DNA from: Dehalococcoidia bacterium
GTDB taxonomy: Bacteria > Chloroflexota > Dehalococcoidia > Lucifugimonadales > Lucifugimonadaceae
Length of the DNA: 64,000 nt
Direction of reading: 5' to 3'
Assembly (NCBI GenBank): GCA_028285005.1
Contig: JANQQP010000015.1
Span: 62,001 to 126,000, forward strand
Shown here: one piece after another, positions 35,708-44,090 of the stretch
How positions within the stretch are numbered: position 1 is the stretch's first letter
How the letters are laid out: each line of letters begins with the position of its first letter
Translations under genes and position numbers: made by a program
The notes under the pieces: model-generated
Databases searched by the model: none
Told to the model about the DNA's origin: nothing
The model's input: the letters and a program-made list of their open reading frames with translations, nothing else

Positions 35708-37963
35708 CTAGAAGAACTGCGCCCACGTGATGAGGAACCCGGCGCCGGTCACCATTGGCCAGAAGCCCAGCTTGGCGATGATGTTGTCGCGGTAGAACAG
35801 CATCCCGCGTGCGCGGCCGGAATTGATGAGGATCGAGTTAACTGCCACAGCCAGGATGGCAAAGTAGGCGACGAAGTAGAAATATTCGAGATAGATGATC
35901 TGTGACGAGTTGAGGGCTGATCGCAGGGCGTTGTGTCCAAGGATGGTGACGAACATCAGCGAGCCGGCGAACGCCAGCACAGTTGCAGTTGTCGTGCCGA
36001 ACTGTGTACGTCTCTCATCATGCGTCGAAACGGTCATCAGAACCGCGAACACCAGGAATGAGACCACTATCAGCGGCAGCATCCTGGAAGTGAAGACATT
36101 CAGGAAGTCTCGTTTCAGCCGTACGTTGAACCGCAGCTCAGGAACTGTGCCGACTCGAGAGAAGTCCGGAATACCAAACCGCGAGTTGATGTTCGTGGTG
36201 GTGTAGTTGAAGAAGCTCCGGTCAACGGTCCAGCCGTTCACCTCGAACCCGTCCTCAAGCCCTGGCCGAGCCACTGGCACGATCAAATCGTACTGAGGGA
36301 TGTCAGGAATCAGGACGATCGGCTTGTCGAACTCCCTGTGCCGAAGGCGTATGGACACATCCTCGGCATCGAAAGGGAACTGCGAGAAATCCATCGATGT
36401 CTGCAGAGTCGTCTGAAATCGCCAGCCAACCGTTCGCTCGCGGCCATTAACACGGTCGTAGGCAGGAGTGAATGTTGTAGACCTAACATCGTCTGGGAAG
36501 GTGAATCCGGGCTCGATCTCCCTGTCGAGCCGGTCGAGATATCGCTGCCAGACGATTCCGGACACGACGACGTTGTCGTCCTGGAACTCAACCGTGTTGA
36601 CGAACACGCCCGCGAATACCTCGTTGGTCACGAGGTCGGGATTGGTGGCGGTCACATTTGAATCGAACTCATCAACGATTCCGCGAAGGCTTGACCCATC
36701 GGTGAGGGTCGCAGAGTCTCCTCCGTAGTTCGCGGTCACCGTCCATATGAGTGCGATTCCCAGCGAGCACATGGCGGCAAAACTCAGCGAAGGGCCCCAC
36801 AGTCTTGCAGCTCCTCGACCGAAGATTCTCAACATAACTGCAACCAGTGAGAACACTGTGAGTAGTCCGGCCGTACCGATGCCCATCATCTGCCGTCTGC
36901 CGACCGGGTCCGATGCCAGAGCTTCGCTCTTGATCAGCACATATCCGAGCGTCCAGCCGGTCGAAGGCACCGTTTCGTAGAACAGCCAGGCTTCCCGACC
37001 GGTGATCTCGTCCACGTAGTCGACGAATCCGCTCTGACCTTCGCCCGAGCTCGCGACAACCTGCCGGTACGCAGCCACTCGCTCTTCATCGGTTGCGGAA
37101 AGTGAGGCCGATTCGCCGAACGCGTTCTCGATGCTTCTACTCTGTAGCCAGTACTCAGGCACGGGATGAATCACGAACTGAGATCCTGCCAGCATCAAGC
37201 CGTAGCCGGAGGCGCCAAGGTCGAGCCAACTGAGATTCGAGTTCAGGCTTTCGAGCGTGTATGTGCCTAGCGACACGCCACTCGGAGCCGGAATCGTGCC
37301 GTCGCTGGACGCCGGCGCCGTGAACGGAGCAACGTACTCGGCGATCATCCGCCTGCTGGTATTGCCAAAGTAGGCGCCCGTCCAGTGTGCGCCCTTCGTC
37401 AGCCCATCCCGAAACCACCAGCCGCGCGAGTAGTCCGGATGGCCCGTGTCACGCACGAAGTACTCGTAGGGAAACGGTGAGAACTCGACCACTCCGCCGG
37501 GCGTGATGAAGTAAGGAGTGGTGTCCGTCTGGCCGGGGTCATTGGTCGAAAAATCGTAGTCAACACCGCGACCATCGAAGTCGTATGCAACTCCGATGCT
37601 CCAGAACTGCGGGTTGTCCTGCAGCCTCTGCTGCAAGTCAGCGTTGATGGCCGACTGATCCAATTGCCCGCTATCGATCTGATCGGCCACCTGCTGCACG
37701 TTGTCACGCAAAGCGACAAGCTGCTGGTCCACAAGATCGCGCGCGCTTGCAAGCCGTGCCCGACCTTCGGTCCTAGCCTCTAGGCGGACATCTTCGTTGT
37801 GATCGATGTGGACAAGCGTAAGGACGATCAACGCCGTCAGGGAGGCGACGCCGAGGGCCGCGAAGACGATCGTAGGAAACTCTCGGAGCCGCTCCGTGTA
37901 GGAGATTGCGGGCTCAGCGGCTGGAGAGCTGACCGGCGTGTCTTGTTCATCCTGTGGGTTCAT
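35708..37963 (-). CDS. dCache sensor fused to a pentameric ligand-gated ion channel (Cys-loop superfamily)
   Basis: A 751-aa membrane protein. Helix at about 29-51; extracytoplasmic double-Cache-like domain about 55-345 (FWSIGVAYDFDGRGVDYDFSTNDPG, YSRGWWFRDGL, TLGYVLIKSEAL); helices at about 355-378 and 385-405. A second extracytoplasmic domain matches pLGIC receptors: VFVNTVEFQDDNVVVSGIVWQRY and MDFSQFPFD (524-532), the loop that in animals is bounded by cysteines. Four helices end the chain: M1 with its conserved proline (628-645, MLPLIVV), M2 about 657-682, M3 689-712 and M4 734-751. Such channels pass ions on ligand binding. The Cache part may be the sensor. Same strand as the baseplate genes. 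Confidence 0.8.
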   Translation of the reverse strand: MNPQDEQDTPVSSPAAEPAISYTERLREFPTIVFAALGVASLTALIVLTLVHIDHNEDVRLEARTEGRARLASARDLVDQQLVALRDNVQQVADQIDSGQLDQSAINADLQQRLQDNPQFWSIGVAYDFDGRGVDYDFSTNDPGQTDTTPYFITPGGVVEFSPFPYEYFVRDTGHPDYSRGWWFRDGLTKGAHWTGAYFGNTSRRMIAEYVAPFTAPASSDGTIPAPSGVSLGTYTLESLNSNLSWLDLGASGYGLMLAGSQFVIHPVPEYWLQSRSIENAFGESASLSATDEERVAAYRQVVASSGEGQSGFVDYVDEITGREAWLFYETVPSTGWTLGYVLIKSEALASDPVGRRQMMGIGTAGLLTVFSLVAVMLRIFGRGAARLWGPSLSFAAMCSLGIALIWTVTANYGGDSATLTDGSSLRGIVDEFDSNVTATNPDLVTNEVFAGVFVNTVEFQDDNVVVSGIVWQRYLDRLDREIEPGFTFPDDVRSTTFTPAYDRVNGRERTVGWRFQTTLQTSMDFSQFPFDAEDVSIRLRHREFDKPIVLIPDIPQYDLIVPVARPGLEDGFEVNGWTVDRSFFNYTTTNINSRFGIPDFSRVGTVPELRFNVRLKRDFLNVFTSRMLPLIVVSFLVFAVLMTVSTHDERRTQFGTTTATVLAFAGSLMFVTILGHNALRSALNSSQIIYLEYFYFVAYFAILAVAVNSILINSGRARGMLFYRDNIIAKLGFWPMVTGAGFLITWAQFF

Positions 37964-38102
37964 CGAAAGGGCGGCCTGCGGGCCAGAAACGGTCCCCGGA
38001 GCTCAACCTTGTCTGTTGGCTAAGCGTGCCGGGCAGATACACCTTATGAGATGCACGTTCAGATTTGCATGTGTGCAGACATCTGATTGCGCGCAGCAAG
38101 TT

Positions 38103-38663
38103 CTAGATGCGGCGCACCTGCACCCTGCCCCTGCGGTCCACAATCACGAGTCGCTTACCCATCTTCGCTTTGCCTCCAGACTTTCCTCCGCCGAATAGCG
38201 ACTTGAGCAACAATAACGGCAGTAGAAGCAAAGCGAGCAGCATCTGGAGAAGCCGCATGAAGGGGCTAGGAGGCCGTATCACCGCCAGAGTGTTGGACTG
38301 GAACTCCAGTCTGTAGCCGCTCTCGGTCTCGGCGCGGATCACCTTCTCAAGCTCACGCCGACGCTCGTAGATCGGTCGTGCGCCTCGCCGCGGCGTCCCT
38401 GGCTCTGCAGCGGCCTCTTCTTCTCCTTCCGGAGCCTCCTCGAGTCCCTCGAAGATCCTCGGCTCGTCAGACTCCCGGATGGACTTTCCTCGACCGCCTC
38501 CAAATAGCCGGTTGACCTGACGGAACTGACGCGTCGCTCCACGCGGCAATACGTTTCGCAGCAGGCTCCGCTGACGACGTTGGCCCTGGCGGCGAAAGAA
38601 CCGTGCCGGATCCTTCGCCACACGAGTGAGCCGCCTGATGCTGCTGATTCCGCGAGTAGTCAT
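38103..38663 (-). CDS. Small basic protein with one hydrophobic segment
   Basis: A 186-aa protein: an Arg-rich N-terminal third (RRLTRVAKDPARFFRRQGQRRQRSLLRN), an acidic Glu/Ala stretch (EEAPEGEEEAAAEPG), then a hydrophobic helix of about 20 residues rich in leucine (MRLLQMLLALLLLPLLLLKS) and a basic C-terminus. No family recognised. The ATG at 38663 overlaps the preceding gene's TGA in an ATGA junction, which fixes the start and indicates translational coupling. It probably sits at the inner membrane next to the zinc-ribbon membrane protein. Confidence 0.7.
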   Translation of the reverse strand: MTTRGISSIRRLTRVAKDPARFFRRQGQRRQRSLLRNVLPRGATRQFRQVNRLFGGGRGKSIRESDEPRIFEGLEEAPEGEEEAAAEPGTPRRGARPIYERRRELEKVIRAETESGYRLEFQSNTLAVIRPPSPFMRLLQMLLALLLLPLLLLKSLFGGGKSGGKAKMGKRLVIVDRRGRVQVRRI

Positions 38664-40762
38664 TGCGTTCCTGGTATCGGAACCGGTACGCAGCCAGTTC
38701 CGCACTTGTCGCTCAGTTTTAAGAGGTCGACCCGCGTCACTCTAACCCTTGTGCCATCGATGTCGGTGTGGGTTATCACCGCGGTCTCTTCGCTATCGTC
38801 AATGACGACGGACATCGAGATGTTGTAACCAACCTCAAGCTTCGGAGTTTCGTTCCATGGCCACCACCAGACAGGCCAAACGCGACCCGAGTTGGTCCCT
38901 TCCTCCTCACCTTTGTCGATATCTCGGACAATCCATTTGTGGTCCTCGTCGCAGGGACTGCACGTGGCAACAAATAACTGCGCCGTTTTGGCATCGCCGA
39001 CAATCTTCCGATAGGCGATCACCGGAGCGCCTTTCTCGCCGCGTGCCATTTCTAGCTCGCCCCTTTCGCCAATCCAACTATCGATCTCTTCAATCGAGCC
39101 GTCCTGGCAATTCTGATCTGCGCAATCCAGGTAGTAGAGGCGATGCACCGGTTCGCCATCTGACGAAGTTGTGTCGGCACGAATGAACGCTATCTCGGGC
39201 GCAAGGGTGTTCGGATCAATGATCATCGACAGCTGGTTCTCACCGCTGAATACGCCCTGGATCATGGTGCCACCGACTTTCGCCAGACTGACGGGTGCAG
39301 TGTTCGCCGACCGTTTGCCAGCATTGTCAAATTCGTCGCAGGTCGAGTTTTTGCACCGGAGCATACTCAGCGTGCCAGTCGAATTGATGAAGACGATGAA
39401 CGGGGATCCAGCACGCGGGAAAGCCAGAGAGATCGGACTTCCGGGGTTGGTCCGCTCGCTCAAATCGAGATTCACAACTCCGTCGTCGTCATCGACGCAC
39501 GCTATGCCGCAAAGAAACGCCAGTTGCATCGCATTGCCTTTGCCCATGTATGCGACTGCCGGGACCCCGCCACTTACGGCCATGACTGGCGAGAAGCCGA
39601 CGCCAATTGACTGTTCGGCCAGCAAGGCGGCCAGTTCACCATTCACTGATCTCGTGTCTTCTAGTGAAGACGCTTTCATCGCGGCGTCTGCACGTACACC
39701 GAGATCTCTGGTCGCTTTCAGCAGATCTGCAAACCCCGTCGTGCCTGAGTTCTCGCTGTTGAACGTTTCCAATGCAACATCGAGCGAAGTGGCAATCGCA
39801 TTGACCGCCTCTCCGTCAGCGGCATCCACAACACTGAGTCTCGCAGCGACGTCATCGCTGGCAGTACCCAGTGCCACGAGATCCACCGCAAGCGAGACTT
39901 CCTGGTCTGTCAAGTCGCCCTCATCTATCGGGAAAAAGCGGCGCGTGCCGAGTTGGTCGTCGCAGCCGGGCGTGCCGCACTCGACCGCCACAAGGCTTCC
40001 GGTCTCCTCCCGGCGATAGACAGCTAGCGCACCGCCTGCGACCCTGACCATCGCGATGCCTCGCCGGCCCGGCGTGCCTTCAGGGTCGACCTCGAACGCT
40101 CCTTTGATCAGCTTTCCTTCGCCGCACTGCGTATTCCCGCACAGGACCATAGACAGCGAGCTGTCCGTCGCGGTGGGATCTTTGGAGTCGTTGTCCGCGT
40201 AGTAGGCGACAACGGGCAGATCATCGACGATCACTACAGAAGTGGCTGAAACGCCTTCAGCATCCTTCAGGACTAGCTTTGTCTCGGCAACCTGGTCGGG
40301 CCAGACGGCATCCGCCGGGTACATGAGGATGAGGAATGCGCCGCACAACCCGAGAAATACGCCGATGACTGCCACTGCCGCCGACAGGAAGACGGTTGGC
40401 TCCGCCTCCGCCTCTACATGCGTCTCGCCTTCCCGATACCACTCCTCGGGCCGGTGTAGTTCCTCGCCGCAACGCAGGCAGTAAGTCCGGTCGCCGGGGT
40501 TTCTAAGCGCGCAGTTCCGGCAAATGATGTCGGTATTCTCATCATCAAGATCATCCTCATCCTCCGAGGGCGTCCCCGACTCTGGTTCTTCGCCAACGGC
40601 TGCGGCTCTGACTGCCGGGCGTTGCACCGTCGCGGCCGCTTCAGCCCATACAAGAGGAAAGTCGCAGTTCGAGCAGAAGACATCTGCGTCGCGTCCCACC
40701 TGGTTCGGAGTCGAACATCGCGGGCAGCTGACCTCGATCGTTTCCTGGTTGTCCGGAGTCAT
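38660..40762 (-). CDS. Zinc-ribbon transmembrane protein with large exported domain, linked to the baseplate genes
   Basis: A 700-aa protein. Two zinc ribbons come first: Cys13, Cys16, Cys30, Cys33 and Cys81, Cys84, Cys95, Cys98. One membrane helix (about 123-148) follows. The remaining 550 residues have about six repeats of a strand ending in C-x(2-4)-C (LCGNTQCGEG, ECGTPGCDDQ, LCGIACVDDD, RCKNSTCDEF, DCADQNCQDG, TCSPCDE), like beta-propeller blades with disulfides. The zinc ribbons would face the cytoplasm and the propeller the outside. The start overlaps the tail-protein-I stop by four bases, and the stop overlaps the next start by four, so it is translated as part of the injection-system operon. 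Confidence 0.75.
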   Translation of the reverse strand: MTPDNQETIEVSCPRCSTPNQVGRDADVFCSNCDFPLVWAEAAATVQRPAVRAAAVGEEPESGTPSEDEDDLDDENTDIICRNCALRNPGDRTYCLRCGEELHRPEEWYREGETHVEAEAEPTVFLSAAVAVIGVFLGLCGAFLILMYPADAVWPDQVAETKLVLKDAEGVSATSVVIVDDLPVVAYYADNDSKDPTATDSSLSMVLCGNTQCGEGKLIKGAFEVDPEGTPGRRGIAMVRVAGGALAVYRREETGSLVAVECGTPGCDDQLGTRRFFPIDEGDLTDQEVSLAVDLVALGTASDDVAARLSVVDAADGEAVNAIATSLDVALETFNSENSGTTGFADLLKATRDLGVRADAAMKASSLEDTRSVNGELAALLAEQSIGVGFSPVMAVSGGVPAVAYMGKGNAMQLAFLCGIACVDDDDGVVNLDLSERTNPGSPISLAFPRAGSPFIVFINSTGTLSMLRCKNSTCDEFDNAGKRSANTAPVSLAKVGGTMIQGVFSGENQLSMIIDPNTLAPEIAFIRADTTSSDGEPVHRLYYLDCADQNCQDGSIEEIDSWIGERGELEMARGEKGAPVIAYRKIVGDAKTAQLFVATCSPCDEDHKWIVRDIDKGEEEGTNSGRVWPVWWWPWNETPKLEVGYNISMSVVIDDSEETAVITHTDIDGTRVRVTRVDLLKLSDKCGTGCVPVPIPGTQ

Positions 40763-41316
40763 GGCGAACCAGTGCCTGGAGACACGAAACCCGCGCGGTC
40801 GGCAACGATGCGGCCACCCACCACGAGCTCGAACGAGCAGTTGACCGGCAAAGCGTCCTCTAGCAACGATGTCAGTGCGGGAATGCTCACTCCACCGTCA
40901 TCGGGAAGGCCAATCGTGACGTGACGCCTATCAGGAATATCGTCATCGCCCCGGAATATCCCTCCGGTATCGGAGACCGTGGCCTTCTCTCCAGTCACGA
41001 TCGACAGCAACTCTGCGAGTCCATCGACGGTGCCTCGACGCCGGTACAGATTGGCGGACGAACGGACCATCGTCTTGATTCGCTGCCGCGCAACCTCGTC
41101 GCCACGAAAATCGATATGGACTGGTAGCCCTGTCCAAGAGCCAACCCACTTGACGAACTCATCGGGAGCGATGCCGGGACTGACGAACGCTGGGACCGAA
41201 TCGGCCTCTTCCCTGATGCCGGTGGCAATCTGTTGAAAGATGCCAACGAAGCGGCTGATGAAGGGGTCCCTCACCATCACCGCGGGCAGTTGGTTTAGCA
41301 GCCAATCCTGTCTCAT
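40759..41316 (-). CDS. Phage tail protein I-like baseplate component
   Basis: A 185-aa protein like the P2 gpI group: LLNQLPAVMVRDPFISRFVGIFQQIATGIREEAD, then FVKWVGSWTGLPVHIDF and RRRGTVDGLAELLSIVTG, and a C-terminal FELVVGGRIVADRAGF. Members join the baseplate wedge next to baseplate J. It lies directly after the baseplate J gene with a one-base gap. It overlaps the start of the zinc-ribbon membrane protein by four bases (ATGA). Confidence 0.85.
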   Translation of the reverse strand: MRQDWLLNQLPAVMVRDPFISRFVGIFQQIATGIREEADSVPAFVSPGIAPDEFVKWVGSWTGLPVHIDFRGDEVARQRIKTMVRSSANLYRRRGTVDGLAELLSIVTGEKATVSDTGGIFRGDDDIPDRRHVTIGLPDDGGVSIPALTSLLEDALPVNCSFELVVGGRIVADRAGFVSPGTGSP

Positions 41317-41317
41317 G

Positions 41318-43282
41318 TCACTCCGTCGCCAGGTCCTCGGGCGAGATCAGGCTGTGCTGATAAGACATGAAAAGGCAACCGGCCTCAGCCTTGACCGCCT
41401 GGCCTCCTCGTGGCTCTCGTTCGCCGGTCTCCAGATCGACGGTGTAGAGCAGCACACGCTCAACCCTTTCCAGTCCGTCGACTTCTGAAAGCAGGCTGAA
41501 GACCTGGGAAACGTTCAGCTCTACTTCGAACGGCCAGCCCTGTCCGCTCGGCCCTCCTGTAAGCGGGCTGATGTACTTGTAGAGCGCGTCCATCGCGCGG
41601 TCTTTGACGAGACCTTCGTTCCGACCGGCCTCCGGGACGATCTCAGCGGCAACCTTCACACCGATGTACTTTGGTGCTTCGACGCTTACGGCAGTGCCAA
41701 GGATCCGCCTCTCCTCGAGGTACTGCTGGACCGTTTCGAAAAGCTCGTCGCTGATTGCCATATCGTCGACAGTCAGCTCTGCCGGCCGCTTCTCGACCCT
41801 GGGAACGATGAGCAGGCGGACCACGTCGGAACCACCTGACGGGACGATCACCTTCGCCCTGGCCACAGATGGCGCCGCAAGGTGTGCGAGACGCTCGAAG
41901 TCCTCCGCAGTAACAGCGCGGTCCCCGGACTTCAGTTCCATTGCGCCGCGCATCCGGGCGCCGTCGAGGGTCTCGGCGTCTACACCGCCGGTTGCTGGCT
42001 CAGGGTTCGTCACGCTTGCGACGAATGAGACTCCGCTAAGCCGCCGGGTGAGCGTGTTTGCACCGACGTTCCCGCGAGCGCCTCCTCCTGAGCGGTAGCT
42101 GGTCAGGTAGATCTCGGCGCCACGTGGCGGAACGGCTCCAAACTGCCTGTAGTTGCCGTCCGGGAAGCGGATCCTGGGGCCAAACCTGATCCGTCCTTCG
42201 GCAGCGTCCCACACAAAATTTAGGCTGTCCTGGTTCAGGTCCGTGAAGTCCGGCACCTCGCTCCACATCACGGGCTCGCCATCTGGCTCCACGACCTCCA
42301 CCGTCTCCCCTTCGATGCGGTCCAGCACCGGGCGGTTTAGCGTGAAGAACTCCTGGGCCGGCTCGTAGTCCGAGACTCCCAGCAACTCTCGGTCATGCAG
42401 CTCACCGTGATGCGCGCTGACTGAGCCGCCCACGCCGAATACGGCTAGCGCGGTGATCTCAGGGGTCTTGTGATACGGCTCCTGTCCCGGTCCCGCCTCC
42501 GTCATCCGGCATCGCAGCCAATGCGAGCGCACGTTCCCAAGCGACAGAGGCTCATGCCGCTTAGGCAGCAACAGCAAGATTTCCCCGTCCTGGTTCAAGC
42601 CTCCGGTCTCATCGGACTGGACGCGGACCGGCGACCATTGCTCGCCGTCCCACACCTCCCATGCCCACGGCGGGTCTTCTGGCCTGACCCCAACGCCTTC
42701 GGTTGAAGCCGTCACGTCCAGCCTGATCGCCAGAGATGCAAGGCTGTTTTCGAACCCGAAGTAGATCGCATCGTCCGGCTGCAACGTGCGGAAAGTCGGG
42801 ACAGACGCGCCCTCGAACCGGATCTCATCCCACTGATCGCGGTACCGGCCGGGGTTCTCAGAGTCCGAGACCACCACATGTGCCAGCTCGGGAGGAACGA
42901 TCTCGAGAATCCGATCCGTCATGAAGACGATTGAGTCTTCGTCGTCTACCTCCTCGGTCCCGACCTGTGTGCCCGCTGGAACGGTGACAAGTCCGGCAGC
43001 CGGAGCTGTCAGCATGAACAGCAGGTCGGTCTGTGCAGCTACCGACGGGAACGGCCTGATTCCAACGAGCTGCAAAAAGCGCCAGTAGATATCGTCCGGC
43101 ACCTGGTTCAGACGGTAGATGATCGACTCGGTCATCCACGCAAACAGCTCGATCAGCGCGACGCCGGGGTCCGACAGGTTGTGGTCCGTCCATTCAGGCA
43201 CGTATTGCGGGATCAGGCGCTTAGCCTCATCCACGATGTCCTGGAACGAACGCATGTCTATGCGCGGCGGTTGAAGCGTCAC
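41318..43282 (-). CDS. Baseplate J/gp6-like assembly protein
   Basis: A 654-aa protein, the largest baseplate wedge component. The N-terminus RSFQDIVDEAKRLIPQYVPEWTDHNLSDPGVALIELFAWMTESIIYRLNQVPDD is the family's hallmark for eCIS-type baseplate assembly proteins. Later features are FDGARMR-like segments near the middle (VDAETLDGARMRGAMELKSGDRAVTAEDFERLA) and a C-terminal helix-and-strand domain with SPLTGGPSGQGWPFEVELNVSQVFSLL. It corresponds to the Afp11/Pvc11 position. The gene starts inside a four-base overlap with gp25. Confidence 0.93.
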   Translation of the reverse strand: MTLQPPRIDMRSFQDIVDEAKRLIPQYVPEWTDHNLSDPGVALIELFAWMTESIIYRLNQVPDDIYWRFLQLVGIRPFPSVAAQTDLLFMLTAPAAGLVTVPAGTQVGTEEVDDEDSIVFMTDRILEIVPPELAHVVVSDSENPGRYRDQWDEIRFEGASVPTFRTLQPDDAIYFGFENSLASLAIRLDVTASTEGVGVRPEDPPWAWEVWDGEQWSPVRVQSDETGGLNQDGEILLLLPKRHEPLSLGNVRSHWLRCRMTEAGPGQEPYHKTPEITALAVFGVGGSVSAHHGELHDRELLGVSDYEPAQEFFTLNRPVLDRIEGETVEVVEPDGEPVMWSEVPDFTDLNQDSLNFVWDAAEGRIRFGPRIRFPDGNYRQFGAVPPRGAEIYLTSYRSGGGARGNVGANTLTRRLSGVSFVASVTNPEPATGGVDAETLDGARMRGAMELKSGDRAVTAEDFERLAHLAAPSVARAKVIVPSGGSDVVRLLIVPRVEKRPAELTVDDMAISDELFETVQQYLEERRILGTAVSVEAPKYIGVKVAAEIVPEAGRNEGLVKDRAMDALYKYISPLTGGPSGQGWPFEVELNVSQVFSLLSEVDGLERVERVLLYTVDLETGEREPRGGQAVKAEAGCLFMSYQHSLISPEDLATE

Positions 43283-43692
43283 TCTTCGCCCTCCAACGGG
43301 ATCACATAGAAGGGATACACGAGGTTTCGCCTGTCATTCGTCTGTCGCACCACGTACTCAATCGAGACGTTTACGCGCTCGGCTATCTCCGGGTCCGGCT
43401 CCGCAGTCACCGTCGAAACCGTGACACGCGGCTCCCACATCTGAATCGCCTCGATCACAGCCTGCTCCATGGCGGCCATGGTGTCGGTATTGACCGGTTC
43501 AAACAGCTGGTCCCATATCCGGCAGCCGAAGTCGGGCCGCATCACCCGTTCGCCGGGAGCGGTCGAGATCACCATGCCGATAGAAGCATCCAGTTCCTCG
43601 CTCAGCGTGGTCAGCCGAATGCCGCCCGAGCCGCTGATGCGCACCGGGAAGGTCCAGCCACGGCCTATGAAATCTGTCTCGTCGAGCGTCAT
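43279..43692 (-). CDS. gp25/GPW-family baseplate protein
   Basis: A 137-aa protein with the gp25 lysozyme-like fold: FIGRGWTFPVRI, LSEELDASIGMVISTAPGERVMRPDFGCRIWDQLFEPVN with the EPR core (MWEPRV). It nucleates the sheath and links it to the baseplate, as Afp9 does. Four-base overlaps join it to PAAR upstream and to baseplate J downstream, so the baseplate genes form a tightly coupled block. Confidence 0.93.
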   Translation of the reverse strand: MTLDETDFIGRGWTFPVRISGSGGIRLTTLSEELDASIGMVISTAPGERVMRPDFGCRIWDQLFEPVNTDTMAAMEQAVIEAIQMWEPRVTVSTVTAEPDPEIAERVNVSIEYVVRQTNDRRNLVYPFYVIPLEGEE

Positions 43693-44084
43693 CCGATCAG
43701 TACCTTCGGCGCTCCAGCCATGATGGTCCCCATTGGCGCGGGCGCCGGGTCGTTACAGGTCAGCACCTTATCTCCCATGCGGGCGGCCGGCTTCTTGTTG
43801 ATGAAGACGGTGAAGGAGCCCATCATGATCGTTCCCTTGTTGGTCGGGTTAACCATGAACCGCGGCCCTTGCGGGATGTGCGACGGCTGGTTCTGCGTCT
43901 GGTTGCCAACCATCGCCGCCTCTTTACCACCGATCTTCACGTTCGTGGATACACCAGTCGTGATCTTTGCATTGAACGGGTGCGGAATCGGTGTCGGCAC
44001 CTCGCCGCCCGGCGTCGGGACCATGATGATGTGAGTGTCGATCCCGGCCACTGGATCGTCTTTTCTGGCTGCTGGCTTTCCCAT
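43689..44084 (-). CDS. PAAR-domain spike-tip protein
   Basis: A 131-aa protein with PAAR-type repeats: PAARKDDPVAG, VSTNVKIGGKEAAMVGNQ, FTVFINKKPAARMGDKVL and GAPKVLIG. It would cap the VgrG-like spike and may bind metal through His and Cys residues. It ends with TIMAGAPKVLIG typical of short PAAR proteins, without a toxin extension. Six bases separate it from the spike gene. Confidence 0.92.
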   Translation of the reverse strand: MGKPAARKDDPVAGIDTHIIMVPTPGGEVPTPIPHPFNAKITTGVSTNVKIGGKEAAMVGNQTQNQPSHIPQGPRFMVNPTNKGTIMMGSFTVFINKKPAARMGDKVLTCNDPAPAPMGTIMAGAPKVLIG

Positions 44085-44090
44085 CGTTCC

